Shown one piece after another: positions 54,200 to 64,000 of a stretch of DNA of 64,000 nt (position 1 is the first letter of the stretch; the number at the start of each line of letters is the position of its first letter). A model generated the notes under the pieces. The model saw nothing but the letters and a program-made list of their open reading frames with translations. It was not told where the DNA came from and ran no database searches. The position numbers were made by a program, and so were the translations under genes. The stretch comes from Galeruca laticollis (taxonomy: Eukaryota; Arthropoda; Insecta; Coleoptera; Chrysomelidae): contig OY998182.1 in assembly GCA_963921935.1 (NCBI GenBank), positions 37,602,028 through 37,666,027 on the forward strand. Direction: 5' to 3'.

Positions 54200-56255
54200 C
54201 AAGAGTTTCCCACTTCTAGAGAAGACAAGCGTCATGTCTTTCGTGTCTTGCAAGTAGCTGCAGTCCAATGTTCGCGACCGTAACTGTTATTAAATTGGCT
54301 GGTGTTGCCATAGCGGGAAACATCAGACTGCCATTGAGGTTTTCATAGGGAAGCTTCTTAGCAGTGTGGTCCATTGGCGTTCTAATAGGCTTGCAATCTC
54401 CCATTTTGAACCTCTTCAAAACTTCATTAACATATTTTGTTTGATGTGCAATCAGTTTTCTATTTTCTTGTTCGAACTGAATGCCGAGGCTGTAAGATCG
54501 TTTTTCACTTTTTGGAAATATTCATCGTGTTTTGATGCATAAATCAAATCATCAACGTACACACCTGATACCTGATAAATAAATGCAGGTATCCGCAATT
54601 GGTGGATTGAAACCGATTTTTTTTTGTCCAATTTCCGAAAAAATTACCCGCCTGTCTATTTTAATCCATAAATTGATGCTGGCAGACACGATATCCACCA
54701 GGATTTTGCTTCATAGGTTAATATTTCCTTAGCCTTCTTGATGACGTCATGAGGTACTGTTTCGTCAGAGATGATATCTTGAAGATGTTTCTAAATCTTG
54801 GGGTAACTCTTTGTACCTACGTTAAGTTGGTGTACCTTCATGACTCTTTCAACTGCGAGTGCCAACAATGAACAAACAGAACTGAGCTTGGTAACAGGAG
54901 CATAGGTGAAGGTAAAATCAATCTGGGGGCGCTGATTGAAGCCACTAGCTACAAGACGTCCTTATTTTCTATCAAGAGTATTTGTATTTTTCTTTAAGAA
55001 CCATCTTACAATCAATGACATTTTTCCTTGAGATTTTTGCTCAATTATCTAGGTGTCATTTTTAAGATAAGACATTTTCTTATTTTTGATGGCTTTGTCC
55101 TATTCTGAAGAGTTTGCATCAGCAGCGAAACGGTTGTTGAAAATCAGACTTGAAATGTCATCAGGATCTTCATATGCCTCCATCCATTTTGGTTTTTGAA
55201 CGGTACGTCGATGGCGATGCTATTCATCAGTCGTCGGATGTATTCCCGATGTGTTTGAGTCATCAGAGTCTTCAGACGATGGCACAAACGATGAATCGTC
55301 GGAATCCGCAGAACTTGATTCGGCCGAATCTTCTTTGTGATTGGGATCTACCGGAATGGGATTTTCCATGATTGGCAGCACTGGAGGTGTACGTGCTACT
55401 ACAGGATTTTTGGTATCACCGCAGGATGAGAAGTTGCAGGTATCTCGGACAAGCCGTGGCATCCTAGATTTCCCTCATCTGGGTTAGTTGGAATTTCTGA
55501 TCCAATTTCAACTTCCCCGAAGGAATCCTCCGTAGCGATATTTTCCTGGCAATTTCATTATTTTCGCATCATGGCTCACTTCAATTTTGCGACGAGACGG
55601 TATCCAAATACGAAAAGCTTTGAATATTTCTGAGTATCCTACAAAAACTCCTTCTATGGTGTGAGGCGCAAATTTGCCTTGTCCACTTTTTTTGTTCAGC
55701 ATTAATGCTTTCCTCCCGAAGACATCAAGATGACGTACAGATGTAGTTTCCATGATTGATACGGTGTTATGTGATTCAGTGAGCGAGATGGGCAAAGTTT
55801 TTGCTGCGTGAATCACTTCTACCCAGCGGTTCTCAGAAGCACCGGATTCAATCATCATACACCTTGCCTTTTCGAGAAGTGATTTGTTTAGCCGTTTCGC
55901 GAATCCGTTCTGCGGCGGAGTGTACGGAGCTGTTGAAGGAACTGGTACAATTCATGGTTAAAGTACTCCCCCTTACCGTTTTCGGTGTTGAGAAAGTTTA
56001 TCCTCATGTTGTGGTAATTTTCGACTTCATTTTTGTAGATCTTGAAATAATGTGTTTTAGAAAATAAACCTTTGAGTAGGGAGTGAATATGACAAAATAT
56101 GTTGCTCCCCCTGGACAGTCTGTCCTCATGGGACCGCATATGAAGGAGAGTGTTTGTTTAATTTCGATGTTGTCCGAACCTGGGTTTGAACTCGCATCTT
56201 CTTCGTTAGCAGACAGAGCACGCATTCCGGTTACGTACATAGGTACCATAAACTA
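54200..56255 (-). pseudogene. Ty1/copia pol (integrase and RT), decayed
   Basis: Minus strand. Integrase core from about 56180 (CGPMRTDCPGGATYFVIFTP, then YSKVYFLKHIISRSTKMK), AYTPPQNGFAKRLNKSLLEK (about 55920) and the C-terminal HLDVFGRKALMLNKKSGQGK, GVFVGYSEIFKAFRIWIPSR (55720-55600). An acidic linker lies at 55462-55220. RT follows: WFLKKN (about 55010), FDFTYAPVTKLSSVCSLLAL (about 54920-54870), GVYVDDLIYASKHDEYFQKV (active site about 54553-54564) and LKRFKMGDCKPIRTPMDH (54419-54370). The order is integrase before RT, diagnostic of copia. Gag, PR and LTRs were not found. Many frame changes. Confidence 0.85.
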
Positions 56256-56259
56256 GAGG

Positions 56260-58628
56260 AATTGTTCAGGGGCAATTTTGTTAGGAAATCCTTGACCATT
56301 AAAAGCACAGTTTTTTCTATTTCAGTTTGAGGTTATTCTTAGCATGCTCATTTTCGACAAATTGTAAGATTTTTCACAGTTAGCTTGTTTATATCTATTC
56401 CTAAATATATTCTATAAAATCGCCTCAATTTCGTTTCCAATCAGGCTAAAGTAATTTCCTTTAGTTGACAAAAAATATAATTAATGTTTTCGATCGGTAT
56501 AAAGTTTTGATGCGATTTCCCGTCGATTATAAGAGCAACAAACTTGGAGAAATAACCTTAGCATCTAAACACCCGTAGAAACTTTGGGGAAAATAAACTC
56601 TGAAGCAAATTCCAAATAAGTGAAAAGTTGTTTACTCGCTTCCCTGTTTTCCGTTATGAGCCTTATAATCGCGTATACGATACACTGTAAAAATTAACAC
56701 AGTGAAATGGTGCATTACTGAATCGAAATATACATACATATAAGGAATATTCAAATTAATCTAAACGCATTGAAAGGCTTTCGCAAAGTCACAAAATGCT
56801 GAAGCAGGATGAAATTTGTTATTGATTAAAGAATATACGTCATGACGGACTGAGAAAATTACATCATTGGTGCCCCATTAATGTCATAACATACATTCAA
56901 GGAAATTAAGAAATTTTGAAATACACGTTTTTGAATCATCCTGCGCGTTAAAAATTATAAAGTTTTATTGAAAAGAAACACTAAATTGAAAGTTGTATAT
57001 ACCAAACAAATTGTTTACATTTTTACCATTTATAAAATAAAATAAAATCAGATACTGTCTCCAGATAAAATCTTGAAAACACTCGATGTAAAGCAAAACC
57101 CTCTGCTAAGAGAATTTCGAAGAGTAACCCTATACAAGGTGTTCTTTATAAAAATAAGAATGTTGAAGTCTGGTATAATCCTGAAATGGTAGCATGCATT
57201 GAATTCTTTACATTAATTAGGCATATCTAAAATCCCGATGTGTGACCTATTAGTGGTCTGATTTTATTTACCCAAATTGTCATAAAATCTAGAGCAAAAC
57301 ATATGTAACACCAATTGCCGACTGAATTAATTTTGTTTTCCCCTAACGAATAGGTACTAACACTCCCTATAAATTACTAAAATTAGTTGTACACCAAATT
57401 CCTCAAAAGAACGTCACAAAAAAAACCAATCAGCTACCAGTCAAAACCAAGCCTTAATGGTAATATGGCTCCTTTGAAAAGACCCTTCTACATTAAACAT
57501 TTAAATTGCATCCATTAAGTTCTTATACGCCTATAATTTTTCAAAGTGTGACAAGGGTCAAGGCCCTTTTTGCCACAGCAGGTAGCTCAGAAATAGAGAG
57601 AGAGAGAATGAGAACGAACGCTAAGAGATGAATTCGCTGTTTTGGCCGTTCTTGGATATATTGAGAAGTTACAGTCTGTGAGAAATTTGGAATGTTTTAA
57701 AGGGGATATATCCTAACATTGAAAATTTGTTTAGGTATTCTAACATTAATTATACATGACAACTATGACTATTCAACAATATTAATATTCCATATCACAA
57801 TGACCTTAGATTATATATCACTATATTCACCTGATTGAAAGTTTAACTTAACTTAAATCCTTAAAGAATATTTAAAATTTTTGTACAAATGAATAAGCTA
57901 AGTAGAGTAAATAAATTTACAAATAAAAAAATTATGGAATTTTGTAGCTTTGATAAGATTTTCTCTTATTAAAATTATTAATGTAGAAAATGTTAATCGA
58001 ATATAAAATAACAAAGTAATTAAAATCGTACTATAGTAAAATCGCAATCGGTGCGGAGTAACAAGACTGTAGGAACAGGTCATTTCAGGGGTGGGTACCT
58101 ATTATTATTTTTAAGGTATAGAGACATTCGGATTACTGAAATATTTATTACGAATATTATTTTGGTGTATTCGGTTGTAATTTTTTTATTGACATATAAA
58201 CAACTTGCATATTATTATTTTTGAAACAATTTTCATGAATTATTACGAGTCTCAATGACCTCAGGCAGACGGGGTGGGATTATAATTTCAGAGATAATTC
58301 CCCTACCTGACCATGGAATTTGTGTATTTTTGTTGCAAAGGTAGTTGCAGTCTGACTGTCGGCAATTATTCATTTAGTGAATTTAGAAAGAACCTCCTTG
58401 TATGATAATTTTTATAAAGTAATTATTAGTTTCGGTTAATAGTGACAATGGCAGAAAATTTGCAGTAGTGATCCGGGTTTACACTTGTAAAGCGTACGAA
58501 AAAGTCGGCGTTGTCGGTGAACGAGAAAGTAATAATAAACAATGTTTATAATTAGTTAAGAATTGAAAACCCTTCAGGTTCAGTTGATGACATTGTCACA
58601 TTGTTGCAAAGACAAGTAATATGACAGG
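56260..58628. other. No gene seen
   Basis: A+T-rich sequence with only short low-complexity ORFs. An AGAGAGAGAGAG stretch lies near 57595. No TIR, LTR or splice-flanked exon was recognised. Confidence 0.5.
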
Positions 58629-59360
58629 CAGTGTTTCACCAAGCCAAGTAGGTTGGCTTGAGAATAAAAAGCTTGGCTTGACTTGAAAACCAAGCTTTCT
58701 TAAAAGAAAAAGCTTGGCTTGGCTTGGTTTTTGTAAGTCCAGACTTGGCTTGGCTTGGTTTTTGTAAGTCTAGGCTTGCTTGGTTACCAAGCTTTTTCAA
58801 TCTTTACCAAGCTTTGAAGCTTTTCCCCCCACCTGGCCGATAACGTGTTACGTCTACTAACCGTTCTCTCCTCCGCCCTTTGTTTTAACGTTCAATTCTC
58901 AGATTTCTCAGTCACAGCTAACCTGTTGAAACAAGTTACAAAAAATATGAGTGACAACAATACCTTATCAGATATCGTCGATATCGAGGAATCCTTTGAA
59001 GACAGCGGATCCGAATTTGTGGCAGAAGAAGGGGAAGAAATTTTGTCTTCCAACAGTTCTCGCGAACATATTCGAAAATCACGAAAAACAATTAAAATCA
59101 TAAAGGACTCTAGTTTTTTTAAAATTAGTCCAGGGCAGACAAAAACAGACCATAACAGCAGTATGCACTTTGTATGCAAGAAAATCAACTATACTCAAAA
59201 TGAAAAATGGGGCAACTGCGTCTTTAAAAAGACATTTACAAACATAAGGATTCTTACGAAAAAGCCTTTCCGCAGGAGAAAAAAATTAATGAAAATCCAA
59301 ATAGTTCTAGCTCTGTTTTAAACTGGCTGCAGGGTCGGACAACTCCAAGTGAATATTCGG
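58629..59360 (+). pseudogene. hAT-like transposon 5' end: TIR, AAGCTTGGCTTGG-rich subterminal repeats and BED-type N-terminus
   Basis: The start CAGTGTTTCACCAAGCC at 58629 resembles a hAT terminus. From 58640 to 58815 the motif AAGCTTGGCTTGG occurs many times on both strands (palindromic around AAGCTT). The plus-strand ORF 58947-59321 then encodes an acidic region (DIEESFEDSGSEFVAEEGEE) and a BED-finger-like segment: SSFFKISPG, HFVCKK. In the shifted frame the expected second Cys/His follow (KRHLQTHKD-like). A GTAAGT donor at 59360 may end a first exon. The transposase core is absent here; sequence becomes LINE-derived after about 59400. Confidence 0.5.
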
Positions 59361-59519
59361 TAAGTTTTTTATCTTATATGTGTATTAAAGGTATGTGAAT
59401 ATTTTTTTTTATTTAAATTAACGTGCATAAGACAGATATGGCCATTAGCACGAGGTACAATACAGACAAAGTTACATTACATAATGTAAATCAAAACTAA
59501 TAGCTTAGAACTAACATGA

Positions 59520-59960
59520 ATATGGGCTTACATGATATGTTATTTAAATGGAATTTTTTTGGATTAAATTCTGTTAATAAGTTGTTCTTTCTCTAAGAAC
59601 TTGATCACTTTTCGCACTTGATTATCACTATTTAGGATCTCCGTGTAGTTTGTATGTATTCCTAGTTGTAGGCGTCTTGTGGCGAAGTATGGACATTCAA
59701 CGAGGATATGCTTGATGCAGAGCTTTACATGGCAATACTGACAGTTCGGCTGAGGTGACGATGTCATTAGGTAACCATGCGTAAGTCTAGTATGACCTAT
59801 ACGTAATCTTCGAATGACAGCCATATTTTTCCTAGATAGAACGGGACAGGTAAACTGATTCAATATTGGTTGAATTTCACGCAGTGAACACATAATTTGA
59901 CTTCAGTGAATTTGCCAGTTGTAACGAATGATTTTTTTCAGGCTAGTTTTTAAGTCATTA
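59520..59960 (-). pseudogene. I-like LINE ORF2 C-terminus fragment
   Basis: Minus-strand ORF 59893-59564 encodes VIRRLRIGHTRLTHGYLMTS, then CQYCHVKLCIKHILVECPYF, a zinc-binding C-x2-C...H...C motif found after RNase H in I-group LINEs. It is homologous to the C-terminus of the LINE at 45277-45522. Nothing upstream of it in ORF2 is recognisable. Confidence 0.72.
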
Positions 59961-60415
59961 CAAAGCTGAAGATTCAATTCAATATTATTGTGCATGTGCG
60001 GAGAATAAATTCTTTTAATTTGGTAGGTAGGAGTGGTCGGACTTATATATTTATTCAGATTAGGATCAAGAGTAAATGGTCGAATAAAATTGGTTTAATA
60101 AAATTATATGGATCGTTTGAGGAGAAAAGGGAAATATTTAAAAAAAATTTGATATACTAGCTTTAAGAGGGAAAGAGTGCTCCATTCAAGAAACAAAAAA
60201 ATGGATATGTTATTTTTTAGAAAGCCAAACGTTCATTGAAATTGTTATTCCTCAGAAATCCTAGAGCTTTTTATGAAGAATATTTTTTTAGTGGAATATA
60301 AACTTTTCCTTTATCTATATAAAACTTTTTGTGACACATGTCTATGATAGTAAAGCGAAGTGAGCACGCCTGCCTATGTTTGTGATAGAGCAGTGGTGTC
60401 GATATATTGACGGAA
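59961..60415. other. No gene seen
   Basis: A+T-rich gap between LINE ORF2 C-terminus and ORF1-like sequence. Possibly LINE-derived but not recognisable. Confidence 0.4.
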
Positions 60416-60417
60416 TT

Positions 60418-60526
60418 AAGTGACGAAGAGTGTCGGCTATGATGTCCCTCGAGTTGGGAATGGCGTTCATTAGTGACGAAGAGTGTCGGCTATGATGTCC
60501 CTCGAGTTGGGAATGGCGTTCATTAT
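60418..60526. repeat. 54-bp direct tandem duplication in LINE ORF1
   Basis: AGTGACGAAGAGTGTCGGCT and the following sequence to GGCGTTCATT occurs twice in a row without visible mismatch. On the minus strand it encodes an 18-residue repeat, so the frame is kept. Confidence 0.85.
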
Positions 60527-61156
60527 GGTGACAGTTAGGAAATCTATTATGATTTTGGTGTCAGTTAAGAGTTCGAAGAGAGCTGGAGGCTTTTCGAGTG
60601 TGACTGGGGCAGTTTCTTGGGGGGTATTTGGTGTGGTTAGCCTATGGGGGCAGCGAGGGTAGAAGGCGGCGTGAGGTCCACCCCAGTTGGAGCAGGTAGG
60701 AGTACAGGGGCAATTTTCGGTGTCGTGGCCAGTTTGGCAGCAAGAAAGGCAGATCGGTTGAGACCGACAAGAATCGGAGGAATGTCCGGTTTTAGTGCAT
60801 CGATTGCAGTATTTTGGGATTAGGGGGGGTTTGATAGGGGATTGTTGAGGGGGGAAGGAGCTGGGGTAGATCGGGGTTTTGTTTTCCCAACGAGGGTAAA
60901 ATCATCCTCGTCGGGAGTGGATGGTTGTCGGACAATTGAGGGAGTGGGGATTTGGGATCTTACAGAGAAAGCGTAAGACCTGGGGGGGGATGCGATGGGT
61001 ATGTGTTTTGGGGTTGAAGTGGAGGAGTTTTGAGGGTTTGGGGAGTATGAATTAGAGGATTGTTGTCTGGAGTGGTGGAGATTAATTTTTTTTCCAGTTC
61101 ATCGATTTGTCGATGTTGTGTGCGCTTTTGGATCTGCGGGTGCGTTTGGAGGGCAT
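60420..61156 (-). pseudogene. LINE ORF1 with three CCHC knuckles
   Basis: Minus-strand frame from ATG at 61154-61156 (MPSKRTRRSKSAHNIDK), basic, then Pro-rich. Three knuckles follow at about 60800-60650: CNRCTKTGHSSDSC, CLSCCQTGHDTENC and CSNWGGPHAAFYPRC, the last with a changed second Cys. This triple CCHC array is typical of jockey/R1/I ORF1 proteins. One stop near 61082 and a frame change break it. The C-terminal MNAIPNSRDIIADTLRHL segment is duplicated. Confidence 0.7.
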
Positions 61157-61600
61157 TTTTGATGTTTTTATGTTGGGTTGGCTGTGAAAGCTAATACCAA
61201 CAGCGGACTCATTGCTGGCGGGAGTTGCCTCCCCAGTTATTAGCTTCGCGGGGTGTTTATATTTACCTGGGTTAAATGTCCTTCCTGTGTCTGGTGTGGT
61301 TTCTGTTGGATTTGATGCGGGTTACTTCAGGATTTCATAAATAAAAAAATGTTTCGAAGGAAACAGTTGTAACACTTCTAAAGTGATTACAATGAACTGA
61401 AAAGTTCCACAGAACACGTGTGTTTACAGGGTTTGTTGTTGGAGGCGTCCAAGGTGCCGGTGACACCGTCTATGAGTTGGTTTGTATCAGTGACCAACTC
61501 TGATAGTATCACCTTCCTCAAGCGATGGACTGGAACAAGTGTTTATTTTAATCAAACTGACCCCTATTTATAAGGGAAATAATACAAAAATGTAGTACTG
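61157..61600 (-). other. Probable LINE 5' leader, noncoding
   Basis: Continues upstream of the ORF1 start on the minus strand. Contains CTCCCGCCAGCAATGAG-like GC-rich sequence (about 61210-61245) unlike the A+T-rich surroundings. No ORF. The 5' boundary was not defined. Confidence 0.35.
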
Positions 61601-63409
61601 GAGCGCGGCGGTCCACCGGAGCATTTACCCTATGGGACCTTGGAATAAGTGAATTTTTTTGTCGAAAATGACCATATAAAGCAGAGGTCCCAAACTTCTG
61701 TGTCCCATAGACCACTTACCATGTTTTCTGGTTTTGGGTAGCTCATATTGTTACAATTTTCAAAGCTTTTGCGAATGCAGTGGTAACCGACACTAATATA
61801 TTAGTAGTTGATTTTTTATTTTTGGGCTTTTCATTGCATTCTATTTTTTTTCAAAATTCGATAACATGTAAAACACATCTACTTATAACAATTCCCACAG
61901 ACTTTTACATTCTATTTCTACTTGTAAATTGTCATATCGATAACAAAAAATCAAGGTCATTTTAAGGTCGAATGTAGAAAAAAACGATCAGATAGTCTGT
62001 ATATGTGAAATAATTTACACTACATTATGCTAATATTGAAGCTTTAAAAACATAACAAAATGGAATACGTCGCATCTATTTTAAACTAGAATATATCATG
62101 TTTTTCTAAAGAAAGAGGTACCTAGACTTTTTTGTCCTATGGACATGTGTTCCGATTTTGGGTAGACTTAGCTTAACTATTGCATTTTTTAAAATCCATC
62201 AACTTTGTTAAGTTTATAGTTCTTCCCGCTTTTTTTGTTGTGTTTTTGAAGAAAGGAACAGCAGTGTCAGCCGAGCGCTGTCAACTTGTACTTATCGTTA
62301 AAACAAACTGTTTTACCGACTTTCGAATGTATTTTGCAAGCCAGTTGTTAAAATTACAAAAAGAGAAAAATGTTATGTTGTCACTGTAAGAGGACCACAA
62401 AATGATGCCAATTTTGTTGCGAGTTGCATACTATACTTTTTATATGACAACATACTGTTCACGTTTAATACATGAATACATTGCAAAAACTTTATAGGTT
62501 ATAAGCGCGTTGATACCTACTCTTCGACGTTTCCGGTAATAAATTCAGTGTTGTTACCTTTGCTTCTTCTATTATGTTCGGAGGTGTCAAATATAAGTCA
62601 ATATCACTATCAGTTTAAATTTTAATTAATAGTTTTTATAGACAACAACTATGAAATTACTCGTTACCTACTAAAACTTTGACAGAAACGATCTGCTGAC
62701 ATTTAATCAATTTGTCGCTGGACGTCACAATTTGACAAGCCGTAGTCGTCGTGATTTTAGTGTGAACCTAGACCTAACACGAAATATTCTATTTCGCATT
62801 TGTTGCTTAGCAACTTGCATAGCAACCGATGCAAAAATGAAATTCTGTACAAAATGTGCTTGTTTATGATCGAAGTTACGGTTATAAAATGAACATTTAT
62901 CGAGGTTGTCGTAAAAAAAATCAAGTTTTTTAATAAAATATTGGATTTAAAGTCACGAATTCATATCGAATCGATGATATAAGAGTTCCTTCATCCATAC
63001 AACCATTTATTTATTGCTCTCTTTGATCCAGTCCTTCGATTGCAGCCGTTTTATCCAAAAGTATTTAAGCTAATTCACGAATTAAACACACTTCAAATAT
63101 GTTGATTTGAAAATTTTCTCAGTTCATAGAATTTCTACTAGCCGTCTTTACATAAGCTCGAGACCAACCTACTTAAGTAAGAGTCAAGAAAATAGGAGAG
63201 TGTTAGGGTTGGGTATAGTTAATTCAAATAACTTTATTATTTTCTAGTTAAACTCTTTTTGTGTGTCAAAATCGACATTTCAAATGTGTTTTAACTGATG
63301 TGTAACTGTAGTGAGATGAAGGAGGAAAAAACAAACATTTTTATGTATTTATTGATGAAACCGATATTAAAATAAACGGTTTTAACGATTAAAACTAACT
63401 TTTCCGCAT
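61601..63409. other. No gene; two diverged hAT-like end sequences
   Basis: AGGTCCCAAACTTCTGTGTC at about 61685 and GAGGTACCTAGACTTTTTTG at about 62114 are followed by related sequence ending in GATTTTGGGTAG or GGTTTTGGGTAG. They look like two diverged copies of one hAT-type (Charlie-like) terminus. No transposase was found. The small ORFs (61780, 62180) have no recognisable domain. Confidence 0.35.
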
Positions 63410-64000
63410 TTGTGGGATACCCTGAACAATATTCTATCATAAAATTGTCACTAGTATACAATTCGGGGGATGTATCGTGCTATCAAACCGAAATTTCTCC
63501 AAAAATAACCAAAAATGTAGTTATCTGGATTTATAGGACCCGCTGTACTCGCCCTAGTCAGTTAAAAATCAATACAGTACATCTGTACAAAATATACAGT
63601 TATAAAATTGGTAACTTGTATACACCCCGTAGGCTGTATCTTGCTAACAACCCGAAATTTCTCCAAAAGTTACCAAAAATGCGGCACATCAGGTACCATA
63701 GCACCCGTTGTACAGGCTTTAGAGAGCTGAATGTCAATAGGGTTTATCTTTGAGACGTTTTGAATAATATCCAATCATAAAGTCGGTCCTTGTATATATT
63801 CCGGAGGCTGTATCGTGCTAACAAACTGAAATTTCTCCAAAAATGACTAAAATGTCGTACTTAAAATACTATAGCACCTGTTGTACTTGCTCTGGTGAGT
63901 AGAAAATCAATAGGGTTCATCTGTCCTCAATTATATTCAATCATAAAATTGGTGACTTGTTGCACTCCGGAAGCTGTATTGTGCTAACAAACTGAAATTT
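63410..64000. repeat. Satellite-like tandem array, period about 165-175 bp, continues past the window
   Basis: The anchor TGTATCGTGCTAACAAACTG (with variants) occurs at 63471, 63636, 63809 and 63975, spaced 165, 173 and 166 bp. Each unit also has GAAATTTCTCCAAAA and a CCGTTGTAC...GCT segment. Units have diverged noticeably. The array is cut by the window end. Confidence 0.82.

Noticed and set aside
57898..58083. 61-residue minus-strand ORF
   Set aside because: Low-complexity, no homology pattern recognised, no promoter or splice context.
61780..62389. Small ORFs of 61 and 69 residues
   Set aside because: Hydrophobic, A+T-driven translations with no motif; located between diverged hAT-like ends.
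1..64000. tRNA or rRNA genes
   Set aside because: I looked for tRNA cloverleaf features and conserved rRNA segments and saw none; the tRNA-like matches are retroelement primer sites.

Overview
The window reads as A+T-rich DNA from a large, transposon-packed arthropod genome, most likely an insect. The element families point that way: an insect-type errantivirus with an envelope gene, RTE and I-like LINEs, Penelope, BEL/Pao, Ty1/copia, piggyBac, pogo, hAT and a DDE_3/DUF4817-type transposase. Eukaryotic splice signals are present and there is no bacterial gene organisation. I cannot name the species; a beetle-like or similarly repeat-rich insect is a guess.

Layout. 1-3274: 5' part of a minus-strand Ty3/gypsy element (PR-RT, Gag with a SAP motif, tRNA-Leu PBS, LTR). 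3520-4350: transposase fragment. 4614-6513: RTE LINE. 8054-8138: probable host exon. 8264-9770: tRNA-Ser-primed LTR relic and a Penelope GIY-YIG fragment. 10600-13990: ~206-bp tandem repeats interrupted by a piggyBac copy with TTAA duplications. 15786-19550: complete pogo-like element. 19588-20640: RTE fragment. 20700-21300: ~122-bp tandem repeats. 22397-26840: a gypsy copy flanked by TTATT that has lost PR-RT-RNase H. 26991-29475: long-inverted-repeat DNA element with a 9-bp duplication. 29703-34520: hAT, RTE and BEL/Pao fragments. 34615-34712: second probable host exon, phase-compatible with the first. 35880-37215: LINE fragment. 37394-44797: complete errantivirus. 45106-51297: full-length I-like LINE with a ~21-bp duplication. 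51889-54050: third gypsy copy of the first family. 54200-56250: copia pol. 58629-61600: hAT 5' end and LINE pieces. 63410-64000: satellite running off the window.

How it fits together. Only two short exons look like host coding sequence. They lie about 26.5 kb apart on the plus strand and share a compatible splice phase, so most of the window is probably intronic sequence of one host gene filled by nested insertions. The only element with all reading frames open is the errantivirus. Its LTRs differ at about two of 221 positions. It carries a canonical -1 slippery heptamer at the gag-pol overlap and a splice donor/acceptor pair that would give env a signal-peptide-like leader. The three copies of the gypsy family have unusual accessory domains (SAP in Gag; macro-like and CCCH in the Pol tail), and two of them share the same PR-RT-RNase H deletion. 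That suggests a non-autonomous sublineage which has itself transposed.
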